The notes under the pieces were generated by a model. That model had not been told where the DNA came from. It made no database searches and was given only the letters and a program-made list of their open reading frames with translations. A DNA stretch of 64,000 nt from Candidatus Rifleibacteriota bacterium (GTDB lineage: Bacteria > Muiribacteriota > Ozemobacteria > Ozemobacterales > Ozemobacteraceae), in contig JADFZL010000007.1 of assembly GCA_015232575.1 (NCBI GenBank), positions 188,277-252,276 of the forward strand, in the 5' to 3' direction. The translations under genes and the position numbers were made by a program. Of this stretch, positions 28,426 to 36,064 are shown piece by piece; the stretch's first letter is position 1, and the number at the start of each line of letters is the position of its first letter.

Positions 28426-29706
28426 GTGAAGAAAATTATTGATTCCCTTATTGAAGTAGAGCTCCGTCCGGCACTTGGATGCACTGAACCGATTTCTGTA
28501 GCTCTTACGGCAAGCGTTGCGGGCAAAAAGCTCCTTGAGCTGAATGACGAACCCGAAGAGATTACCGTATCACTGGACAAAAATGTTTTCAAAAATGGCA
28601 AGGTTGTAGAGATTCCAACTCCTGTGCCTCTGCGGGGAAATGTTTTTGCAGCTCCGCTTGGCGCTTATATTGCATCTCCCGAAAAAGGTCTCGAAATTCT
28701 TCAGAATGTGTCTGAGGAAATTTGTTTTAAAGCAAAAAACCTTGTGGGCAGCGGGAAAGTCCATGTTCAGATTGCTGAAGGTGTAAAAAATCTTTATGTA
28801 AATATTCTTATCAAAGGCAAAAATGGAAATGTTGTGGAGGCCTGCTCAAAAGAACGTCATGATAACCTTGTAATGATAAAGGTTAATAACGCTGTCATTT
28901 TTGAAAGTGCCAGTGGCAGCGTTTCTGCTAATAATTCGTCAGAATATTCTTCTATTAGAACCTTTGATTTTTATGATGCTCTGAAAAGTATTGAGCTTGA
29001 ACAATCATGGATAGAAAAGTTCAGGACAAGCATTTCGATGAATAAGAAAGTAATGCAGGCTGGGCTAAGTGGCCTGGGCAGCGGTGTTGGTGCAAAAATT
29101 GCGCAGCTTGCAAGCGGAGAGTGTTCGCAGAATTTCCTTATTTCAAGATGCGCTGCCGCAGTTGATGCAAGAATGGCAGGCGTGACAATGCCGGTTATGA
29201 GTGTAACAGGAAGCGGAAACCAGGGTTTGATTATTTTTCTCAGTCACCACTTGCAGGGCGAACTCCAGAAAAAAACTGAAACTGAAGTCTTTAGATCTTT
29301 AATACTGGCAATCTTTTTAGCGTCAAAAATCAAGTGTTTTTCCGGACGGCTTTCTGCACTCTGCGGATGTGTTATTGCCTCTGGATTGGCATGCTCGGCC
29401 GGTCTTTCAATGATGGAAGCTCTTCCGTATTCGGCAGTTGAAGCAGCTTTTAATATAATGACATCGGACATAATGGGAATACTCTGCGATGGCGCAAAAG
29501 GAAGCTGTGCATTGAAGGCTGCAACGGGCGTTAATTCAATGCTTCGCAGTGTGAAACTTGCAAAAATGGGCATGCAAATTCCTTACGACGAAGGAATAAT
29601 CGGAAAAAGCATTGATGAAACAATAATTAATATCGGAAAGATTTCAAACCCGGGAATGCTCGAAACAGACGTCGAAATATTGAAAATTCTCTCTGCTAAA
29701 TCCTGA
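28426..29706 (+). CDS. UPF0597 / L-cysteine desulfidase (serine dehydratase alpha-like) family protein
   Basis: 426 aa. A GTG start at 28426 with AGGAA 7 nt upstream is preferred to the ATG at 28405, which overlaps the preceding gene. Family marks: ELRPALGCTEPISVAL at the N-terminus, SGLGSGVGAKIAQLASGE, TGSGNQGL near 265, and the cysteine cluster SALCGCVIASGLACSAGLS near 310 with GAKGSCALKAATGVNSML near 355. Homologues (YhaM/CyuA, methanogen CdsB) bind a [4Fe-4S] cluster and break down L-cysteine to pyruvate, ammonia and sulfide. Substrate by family only. Confidence 0.88.
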   Translation: MKKIIDSLIEVELRPALGCTEPISVALTASVAGKKLLELNDEPEEITVSLDKNVFKNGKVVEIPTPVPLRGNVFAAPLGAYIASPEKGLEILQNVSEEICFKAKNLVGSGKVHVQIAEGVKNLYVNILIKGKNGNVVEACSKERHDNLVMIKVNNAVIFESASGSVSANNSSEYSSIRTFDFYDALKSIELEQSWIEKFRTSISMNKKVMQAGLSGLGSGVGAKIAQLASGECSQNFLISRCAAAVDARMAGVTMPVMSVTGSGNQGLIIFLSHHLQGELQKKTETEVFRSLILAIFLASKIKCFSGRLSALCGCVIASGLACSAGLSMMEALPYSAVEAAFNIMTSDIMGILCDGAKGSCALKAATGVNSMLRSVKLAKMGMQIPYDEGIIGKSIDETIINIGKISNPGMLETDVEILKILSAKS

Positions 29707-30045
29707 GAAGTAGACTCTGAAGCACTGTTACAGACGAAAAGATAGTTCTCACGCAGAGACGCGGAGACGCGGAGACGCGGAGACGCAGAGAAAAGCTGAG
29801 AAAGGCGGAATTTTTGTTTTTTCTCTGGTTCCTCTCTCCGGCTTCGACTTGGGTGAGGTTTGGAGCGTACGTGTAACTTAGGGGGTAAGTTGTCATCTCA
29901 AACGAATGTGAGAGATCTCATAAATGCCAGATTTCTCCCTTCGGTCGAAATGACAAAACCGGAATTTCTGATCTTAAGTTAACGTACATGAAGGTTTGGA
30001 GTGATGGTTTTGAATAATGCCTGAAATGATTGGAGAAAATATATT
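29707..30045. repeat. Intergenic spacer with repeats R3 (29746-29796) and R2 copy 3 (29891-29955)
   Basis: No gene. R3 is a run of the 9-bp unit GAGACGCGG inside TCACGCAGAGACGCGG...GACGCAGAGAAAAG. R2 copy 3 is the most complete copy, a 65-bp imperfect inverted repeat with ends TGTCATCTC and GAAATGACA. The leader of the next gene lies at 30020-30045 with GGAGAAAA. Confidence 0.75.
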
Positions 30046-31077
30046 TTGAGTCATAATTATATATTAAATACTAAACGTAGCTTTGTACGATTGCAGGAAT
30101 CGAAAATATTTGTTTTTGGTTTGTTATTTGTATTCTTTGCGCAGATGCTTTCTGCATGGTCATATCACACGCACAGAAAGCTTGTTTCAGACTCGCTGAA
30201 CAGAATGCCTGAATCGTTTAAGACACGATTTTTACAATATAAAACCGATTTTCTCAGAGGTGCCACAGATCCTGATCGTGTACTGAAAGATTTTCATAAT
30301 CATGTTTATCATATAAAAGGCTCCGGACATCGTCTTGAAGCCCCTGAACGGGTAAGAGAAGTCTTTACCATGATTTCCGGAAAAATATCAAGAGGCGATC
30401 AGGATAAGGAAATTGCATATTGGCTTGGAATAATGGCGCATTATGTAGCCGATCTCAACCAGCCGCTGCATACTGGAGGAAGTGAGACAGATCCTTATGA
30501 AGATGAATATCACTCAAGTTTTGAAAAAGATGTGGACAGCCAACTTTCCAGGATTCCAATTGCAACAGTAACGATTGACCCTGTTACTGATCCGGCAGGG
30601 AGACTGCGCGAGATGGCATTGGCAGCCAATGCATATTACTTTCAGATTGGAAAAGCCTACAGAAGCGGAAATAAAATCTTTGACGTCAAGGAAATCGTCG
30701 AAAAACAGTACAATGCCTCTTTGAAAAATGTTGTCGACTTCTGGCATGGAACATTCAACAGCAGCGGCAAACCCCTCAGAGATATGAAAGGAATGGTCTT
30801 TCTTGTTGAAACGAAAGCACTTCTTTCAGATTTAAAGCTCGCATCAGGTTCTGCTTCAAGTTCATCCTCAGGTTTGATAAATCTGAACACCGCTTCCAGC
30901 GAAGAACTTGAACGACTTCCCGGAGTCGGCAAAAAAAAAGCAGCCCTGATAATCAGGGCACGCCCCTTCACCAGCGTTCATGAACTGGTAAGAGTAAAAG
31001 GCTTCAGCGCAAAAGGCGTCGAAAAAATCCTTCACCTTCTGACACTTCAAGCCTCCACTCCCTTCAAAATCCATTAG
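30046..31077 (+). CDS. Secreted zinc phospholipase C / S1-P1 nuclease superfamily enzyme fused to a ComEA-like helix-hairpin-helix domain
   Basis: 343 aa. TTG start with GGAGAAAA about 8 nt upstream. Signal peptide ends QMLSA; the mature protein begins WSYHTH, so Trp38 and His43 fall where the zinc ligands of this superfamily sit (mature residues 1 and 6). Other ligands: the Asp of GATDPDR, the His pair of DFHNHVYH, HYVADLNQPLH (Hx3Dx5H) and YHSSFEKD (Hx3E, as in phospholipase C). Residues about 270-335 (LINLNTASSEELERLPGVG, KAALIIRARPFTSVHELV) are a ComEA-type DNA-binding domain. The fusion favours extracellular DNA as a substrate, but phospholipid is possible. Confidence 0.85.
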   Translation: MSHNYILNTKRSFVRLQESKIFVFGLLFVFFAQMLSAWSYHTHRKLVSDSLNRMPESFKTRFLQYKTDFLRGATDPDRVLKDFHNHVYHIKGSGHRLEAPERVREVFTMISGKISRGDQDKEIAYWLGIMAHYVADLNQPLHTGGSETDPYEDEYHSSFEKDVDSQLSRIPIATVTIDPVTDPAGRLREMALAANAYYFQIGKAYRSGNKIFDVKEIVEKQYNASLKNVVDFWHGTFNSSGKPLRDMKGMVFLVETKALLSDLKLASGSASSSSSGLINLNTASSEELERLPGVGKKKAALIIRARPFTSVHELVRVKGFSAKGVEKILHLLTLQASTPFKIH

Positions 31078-31186
31078 CCAATGAAAAGCCTAAAGAAACT
31101 GATTTTTAACCACGGAATACACGGAATAACACGGATTTTTAAAAGGGAAAGATAAAATTCACACGACCCAACTTCTCATTTCTGAG

Positions 31187-31235
31187 CATTTGATCTCAAT
31201 TTGTACAGCAAATCGAGATCAAATGTGCTTCGTTT
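31187..31235 (+). terminator. Probable terminator downstream of the phospholipase/nuclease gene
   Basis: CATTTGATCTC-A-ATTTG, loop TACAG, CAAAT-C-GAGATCAAATG: 16 bp with one mismatch, then CGTTTTT a few bases on. It lies 110 nt past the stop codon. Confidence 0.6.
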
Positions 31236-31253
31236 TTCACGAAAATCAATCAT

Positions 31254-31407
31254 AAATCATAATCCTAAATCTTGAATCTTAATTCCTAATTCTTGAATCT
31301 TGAATCTTGAATCTTGAAATCTGCGTAATCTGCGGAAAAAAACTTTTCTTGCCTTTTCTTTTATTTTATTTTCTTGTCTTGTCTTGTCTTGTCTTGTCTT
31401 GTCTTGT
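31254..31407. repeat. Repeat R4 and a CTTGT microsatellite
   Basis: 'CTTGAATCTT' iterations and AATCTGCGTAATCTGCGG as at 11700-11850, then T-rich sequence and seven perfect CTTGT units (31373-31407). It ends 18 nt short of the stop end of the minus-strand acetyltransferase gene. Upstream at 31111-31137 is repeat R5, ACCACGGAATACACGGAA. Confidence 0.8.
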
Positions 31408-31424
31408 GTTGTAAGTTGCTACGG

Positions 31425-31886
31425 TTACACAACCAAAAGCTGTTTCCAGAATTTTATGGCGGTTTCGCTGTTTGGGTAGTATTTTTCGAGTTTTCCGTAT
31501 TCAGTGTAGTTGTTTTTTTCGAAGAGTTTTCTTGATGGAGTGTTGCTTACTCTGACTTCAGCGCAGCATTTTTTCATTCCAAGTTCGGCAAAGCACTTTT
31601 CGGTTGCTTTCAAAAGCTTCGTTGCCCAGCCCTGGCCTGCTATTTGATGCGAAACAGTGATCTTGTATATTCTTCCTGACGGAATTGAAAATCTTCTGAT
31701 GAGTCCGATCACGTTTCCAAGAATAGTACCATTTTCATCGCATATTTTGAAGGAAACTGTACATTCAGAACTGAACAGATAGCGAAGACGACTGACAGAA
31801 AAAACATCTTCACTCTGATAACATTCGCTCTCAAGTTTGTTAATCTGCCTGGCATCACCAGGCAGCGTCTTCTCAATTAACAACAT
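31425..31886 (-). CDS. GNAT family N-acetyltransferase (RimI-like)
   Basis: 153 aa. The acetyl-CoA site is VSHQIAGQGWATKLLKATE near residue 78, matching the R/Q-x-x-G-x-A pattern (usual Arg replaced by Gln-Ile-Ala). VRVSNTPSRKLFEKNNYTEY near residue 109 is the C-terminal GNAT motif, and the size fits RimI, which acetylates protein N-termini. The ATG has no clear SD; a TTG three bases downstream is an alternative. No partner gene points to a substrate. Confidence 0.8.
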   Translation of the reverse strand: MLLIEKTLPGDARQINKLESECYQSEDVFSVSRLRYLFSSECTVSFKICDENGTILGNVIGLIRRFSIPSGRIYKITVSHQIAGQGWATKLLKATEKCFAELGMKKCCAEVRVSNTPSRKLFEKNNYTEYGKLEKYYPNSETAIKFWKQLLVV

Positions 31887-31936
31887 TACAAATACCGCAA
31901 ACTTGACACTATAGGAATTATCGTCTCAATCATAAA

Positions 31937-31986
31937 CGTTTTCCTCTGTGCCTGTTTTTCCTCTGCGTCTCCGCGTCTCTGCGTGA
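31937..31986. repeat. Dispersed repeat R3 (inverted copy)
   Basis: CCTCTGTGCCTG then CCTCTGCGTCTCCGCGTCTC and TGCGTGA, the reverse complement of the element at 29746-29796. It lies between the 32022 and 31886 minus-strand genes. Confidence 0.75.
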
Positions 31987-32021
31987 TTCCCATTTTTATC
32001 TTAAAAGTCCGCCTGAAGGAA

Positions 32022-34460
32022 TCACACTTTGAGGTTTGTCTGGTAGAAGTTTTCCCATAGTTCTTTTTCTTCGCGCAGTATAACAAGTGACAGGTGTCCT
32101 TCGGCCAGTCTGACTGCCGTATCAAGAAGCGGCGGCACTGACTGAGACGATGTTGCAAAATGTACTATGAGTCCGCCGCAGAGTTTATCGCCCTGGCAGA
32201 GGGGATACCCAGCCATTAGGATTTCATTGTTTAAGCCCTTGACTGTTGCTTTGCTCTTCGGGTTATTCATAATACTTTTTATTATCGGTTCTTCTATTGG
32301 CAGTAGATCTTTTCCAATATCACGTCTGTATCTTGCCAGGCATTGCTTTGTACCATCACTGAAAAATCTGCTCATATATATGTCGCTTGCTGAAGCAAAT
32401 CCCGCGAGACTTGTTGCAAAATCAGCAAATGGATAATCATCTGGTCCGGGAGTGAAATTAATCAATTCAAACAGATGCTTTGTATGTCCTTCTATTTTGC
32501 TGATATTATCAATAACCTGTTGCAGTTTTGTTTCCAGATTTTTCGTTTCAATTGCGTTTTTAAGTGCAATTGCGGTATGGCCGAGATAATAAGCCAGACC
32601 CTCAAGCATCTTTTCGCTGTTGTCTTCCGGGCCGTATCTGTCGAGCATCATCATGCCGATAATTTCGGTGCCATGACGAATCGGGATGTAAGCGACAAGG
32701 CGTTGGAGATTCCCCTTGCTGATAGCCATGCTTGCCAGTGTATCTGGTCTTACTTCTGCGCGTATAACAACTGGTTGTCCGCTGTTAAGCACGGGCTCAA
32801 GTACTTTAGGATTTTTTCTCGGAAGATCAAGAAGTCTCGGGGAAATTTTTCGCTGGTCAAGCAATTCTTCCAGTTTGAGTGTTTCAGGTGGTGAAGGGAA
32901 AATCTGAAGGCTGGCATTGTCAAGCTTGAACAAACTCTTTGATCTTCGTTCAATCATTGCAGTAAGCTCATCCAGATGGTTGCAGTTTTTCAGAAGTTCG
33001 GTCATTTCCTCAAGAATAGTCTGTTTGTAGGAGAGCTTGGCGTTTCTTGATTCGAATGCGCCCTTCAGGCAGATAAGTTGTGAATTCAGTGAACTTATCT
33101 GGTTTGTATCGCCATTTTTACTATCTTCAAGTGTTTTGATGCGCAGGCAGAGCTCTTCAATTTCTTTCGATTTATCATTAGACGATTTCAAAGCCTGAAG
33201 AAGTTGCTGGTTCAAATCAATGCACTCGGTTCTTGATTTCTCAAGATCCTGTTTTGTTGCATCAAGATTTTGTCTCAAACTTTCGTTCTTTTCACGCAGA
33301 GAAAGGATTTCTGTGATATCTTCAAGCATCAGCAATGCAAGAGTTCTGTTATTATTCTCAATGATCGGAAAGATTCTGCAGTTGATGTTACTTGTCAAAC
33401 CTTCGTTGCCCTGAATTCTGATTCTGTCAATTTCTTTCATTTTTTTTGAGGAAAGAACTGTCTGAAGAATGTATCCAAGGCCATATTGCTTGAATAATGG
33501 AATTTCAGTTAGAATTGACTTTCCAAGGAGTTTCGGAGGGAAAATGTTCAATGTCCCTCTTTTATACTTGACGACAGTTCCATCAGCATCGAGCAGAATC
33601 CATGCATTTGAGCAGTTTTCTGACACGCAAGTCTGTGCAGAGCTTTCTTTTTTGTTTCTGTCAAGAAATTGTGAAAGGAAAAATATCCGTTCTTTGAAAT
33701 TGGCAGTCAGGTTATTTGAGATATAAGCTGTTCCAAGCAGGGAACATGATAAGACAATGAAGTATGAAAGAGTCCATGCTACAGAGCTTCCCAGATCGCC
33801 AAACTGAGGACCGTAAAACTTTATGTGTGTAAGGAAATTGAAATTAACAAGCAGTCCGAGTCCAAGAAATGCAAATGATGCAAGCAGCGCATAAACAGCC
33901 CCTGTGCGCCATCCGAGAACAGCACCCGCCATTATTATTGGTATGGCAGTCAGGAGAGTCATTGGACTTTCCATTGAGCCGGTGAATCTGACAAAAAGTA
34001 TTATTGCAAGAATGTCAAGAATTACCTGGCTGTGCATAACATTTTTTATTGACAGAATGTTAAAGCTTATATCCCTCAGCGATTCAAGCACCATAAGATA
34101 TATTGAAACAATTATCTTGCTTGCTACTGATGGGATATGAAAAAATGTTGCCGGACCATCTGACCTGAGCTGATTCATAAACGATGAAACTGATTGCGTC
34201 ATGAACCTTCTGAGGCTGGTCTGCCCGTAGCGCAGAAGAACTTGCCTTGATAACATTGATATATGTATGGTAAAATAAATATTAATCAAAGCAATAACAC
34301 AGCTTATGACATAAAGAGGTTCTATCGGAAAAACCATTCCCAGAGTTCTGGTTGTAAGAAGACCAAAGCCCAGAAGAATCGGAATAACAATCCATCTCAA
34401 AGTCACGAGCCCGTTCGCGATTTGCAGTTCTCTTATCCCACTGTTTTTGTGGACTTCCAT
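32022..34460 (-). CDS. Membrane-anchored PAS/GAF sensor without an evident output domain
   Basis: 812 aa. The N-terminal 250 residues contain five or six membrane helices (IVIPILLGFGLL, YVISCVIALINIYF, VILDILAIILFV, AGAVLGWRTGAVYALLASF, LSYFIVLSCSLLGTAY). A PAS-like domain follows (about 285-395, AWILLDADGTVVKYKRG), then a long coiled coil (395-480), a GAF domain (about 490-640, RLVAYIPIRHGTEIIGMMML), a second coiled segment and a second GAF-like domain up to the C-terminus. There is no HisKA, ATPase, GGDEF, EAL or phosphatase motif. It may be a scaffold that passes signals to a separate partner; the divergent PP2C-kinase operon is a candidate. Confidence 0.75.
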   Translation of the reverse strand: MEVHKNSGIRELQIANGLVTLRWIVIPILLGFGLLTTRTLGMVFPIEPLYVISCVIALINIYFTIHISMLSRQVLLRYGQTSLRRFMTQSVSSFMNQLRSDGPATFFHIPSVASKIIVSIYLMVLESLRDISFNILSIKNVMHSQVILDILAIILFVRFTGSMESPMTLLTAIPIIMAGAVLGWRTGAVYALLASFAFLGLGLLVNFNFLTHIKFYGPQFGDLGSSVAWTLSYFIVLSCSLLGTAYISNNLTANFKERIFFLSQFLDRNKKESSAQTCVSENCSNAWILLDADGTVVKYKRGTLNIFPPKLLGKSILTEIPLFKQYGLGYILQTVLSSKKMKEIDRIRIQGNEGLTSNINCRIFPIIENNNRTLALLMLEDITEILSLREKNESLRQNLDATKQDLEKSRTECIDLNQQLLQALKSSNDKSKEIEELCLRIKTLEDSKNGDTNQISSLNSQLICLKGAFESRNAKLSYKQTILEEMTELLKNCNHLDELTAMIERRSKSLFKLDNASLQIFPSPPETLKLEELLDQRKISPRLLDLPRKNPKVLEPVLNSGQPVVIRAEVRPDTLASMAISKGNLQRLVAYIPIRHGTEIIGMMMLDRYGPEDNSEKMLEGLAYYLGHTAIALKNAIETKNLETKLQQVIDNISKIEGHTKHLFELINFTPGPDDYPFADFATSLAGFASASDIYMSRFFSDGTKQCLARYRRDIGKDLLPIEEPIIKSIMNNPKSKATVKGLNNEILMAGYPLCQGDKLCGGLIVHFATSSQSVPPLLDTAVRLAEGHLSLVILREEKELWENFYQTNLKV

Positions 34461-34531
34461 TTTTTCACCTCAATAAAACAATCCAAATCTTTTATCGTCA
34501 AAAATATGTTTTCCTTTAATCTTTTTCGTTG

Positions 34532-34537
34532 TATAAT
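34532..34537 (+). promoter_or_regulatory. Probable -10 element (TATAAT) of the PP2C-kinase operon
   Basis: Perfect TATAAT 40 nt before the TTG start at 34578, in the 117-nt divergent spacer. The -35 region 17 nt upstream is weak (TTTTCC). Confidence 0.4.
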
Positions 34538-34577
34538 ATAAAGTTTTTGGAAGTGATGATTTTCAGGAGAGAATTTT

Positions 34578-35402
34578 TTGATAGAAATAAGCAGTTTTTC
34601 ACATCAGGGTCATAAAAGAAAAAATAACGAGGATAGTTATCTTGTTATTCCACCCTGGAAAGAGCCTGCGTTAACTGCAAAAATATGCCTGTTCGCAGTT
34701 GCAGACGGGGTGGGAGGACATGTCAGCGGAGAAATAGCTTCCAAACTGGCTGTTTCTTCTTTATTTGAATCTGTCTCTGGAATGAATGGTCAGGGGCAGG
34801 AGTTCTCTTCATCAATTGTTGAGACAATGGTAACAGACGCAAATCATAGTTTGAGAAATCACATAAAAATACATCCAGAATGCGATGGAATGGGAACAAC
34901 GCTGACAGCAGCTGCAGTTTCTTCTTCATCTGCGATCATTGGTCACGTCGGAGACACACGTGCCTATCTTCTTCGGGATGGCACGCTTCAACAGATTACC
35001 AGAGACCATACGCTCGTTTCTGAGCAGGTGAGACTCGGAAGTCTGACTCCGGAACAGGCGCAAACACATCCCGGAAGGCACATTCTGAGCCGTGTAATGG
35101 GTCCGCGGGAATTTATTAATGTAGATATTTATCAGATTGATTTAAAAGTGGGGGACATTATAACTCTTCTATCAGATGGAATAACCGGATTGGTTCCTGA
35201 TGATGAAATCAGGAAACTTCTGTCTGAAGATTCAGCTTTTGCGAAAAAGGCTGAATTGCTTGTTGACAAAGCAAATCAGGCTGGTGGTGTTGACAATTCC
35301 ACCGCAGTTATATTTAAAATTAACGAGATTCCAGTGAACTTTCCGGCAAAATTTTCTGTTGAACGCGCCAAAGCAGTGATTGGCGATTATATGAGGGGAT
35401 AA
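34578..35402 (+). CDS. PP2C-family protein serine/threonine phosphatase
   Basis: 274 aa; TTG start with AGGAGAG about 6 nt upstream. PP2C motifs in order: HKRKNNEDSYLV near residue 13, FAVADGVGGHVSGEIAS near 40 (metal-binding Asp), GMGTTLTAAAV near 106, IGHVGDTRAYLLRDG near 122, ITRDHTLVSEQVRLG, ILSRVMG, ITLLSDGITGLVPDDEI near 195 and VDNSTAVIF near 240. It removes phosphate from Ser/Thr residues using Mn/Mg. The kinase gene 660 nt downstream in the same direction is its likely opposite partner, as in bacterial Stp/Pkn pairs. Confidence 0.92.
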   Translation: MIEISSFSHQGHKRKNNEDSYLVIPPWKEPALTAKICLFAVADGVGGHVSGEIASKLAVSSLFESVSGMNGQGQEFSSSIVETMVTDANHSLRNHIKIHPECDGMGTTLTAAAVSSSSAIIGHVGDTRAYLLRDGTLQQITRDHTLVSEQVRLGSLTPEQAQTHPGRHILSRVMGPREFINVDIYQIDLKVGDIITLLSDGITGLVPDDEIRKLLSEDSAFAKKAELLVDKANQAGGVDNSTAVIFKINEIPVNFPAKFSVERAKAVIGDYMRG

Positions 35403-35426
35403 AAAAATATGGTATAACAGAATTTA

Positions 35427-35455
35427 TTGACTTTTCTTTTAATTAAATGTAAAAA
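35427..35455 (+). promoter_or_regulatory. Probable sigma-70 promoter before the TPR gene
   Basis: -35 TTGACT (35427-35432), 17-nt spacer, -10 TAAAAA (35450-35455). It lies 25 nt before the start at 35480 and would give a short leader holding AGGAGGAG. Confidence 0.4.
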
Positions 35456-35479
35456 ATATGCAGGAGGAGAAAATATACT

Positions 35480-36037
35480 ATGGATATGGTTACAATTCTG
35501 ATTGGTGTTGGTGTGTTGGTTCTGGTTGCAATTGTTGTTGTTCTTATGATGTCAAAGGATAAGCCTGCTGCCGTTGTTTCTTCAGCAGATTCATCTAATG
35601 CTGCTGAAGACAAACAGGATGCACAGGCATCAAATAAGAGATTTAAGTCAGTTCTTTCGAATGATCTTCAGAATCAGATGAAACAGGAAGAACAGGAACT
35701 CCTTACAAAATACACTGCTGGAACAGGCGAAGGAATCAACGAAGTTGAAAAACTTCTTGCCTCTGATCCAAACAATGTTGATTTGCTCGATTGGCTTGCT
35801 TTCATGTATTACAGTAATAACGAAATTGACAAAGCCATTGATACATACAGAAGAGCGCTTGCTATAAAGCCTAATAATGAAAATCAGCATTATTATCTTG
35901 CAAACAGCTATTTCAAAAAGACAATGCAGCAGGAAGCGGTTAAAGAATGGAATGAAGTTATCCGCCTTAAGCCAAATTCGAAAATTGCAAAGAATGCTCA
36001 GGAAAGAATTGATTTCGTTTCTGGAAGCAAGAAATAA
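35480..36037 (+). CDS. Membrane-anchored TPR protein
   Basis: 185 aa with a strong CAGGAGGAG site. One N-terminal membrane helix (VTILIGVGVLVLVAIVVVLM, about 4-23), an Ala/Asp/Ser linker, then two clear TPR units from about residue 85 (NNVDLLDWLAFMYYSNNEID, KAIDTYRRALAIKPNNENQH, EAVKEWNEVIRLKPNSKIAK). The TPR part would face the cytoplasm or periplasm depending on topology, with the short N-terminus not decisive. It sits between the phosphatase and kinase genes and may bring substrates or partners to them. Confidence 0.8.
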   Translation: MDMVTILIGVGVLVLVAIVVVLMMSKDKPAAVVSSADSSNAAEDKQDAQASNKRFKSVLSNDLQNQMKQEEQELLTKYTAGTGEGINEVEKLLASDPNNVDLLDWLAFMYYSNNEIDKAIDTYRRALAIKPNNENQHYYLANSYFKKTMQQEAVKEWNEVIRLKPNSKIAKNAQERIDFVSGSKK

Positions 36038-36064
36038 TCAGCTATAATTAAGTAAAAATATAAC

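Noticed and set aside
31886..32158. 90-codon minus-strand frame
   Set aside because: It crosses repeat R3 and the end of the 32022 gene; composition is that of the known non-coding repeat.
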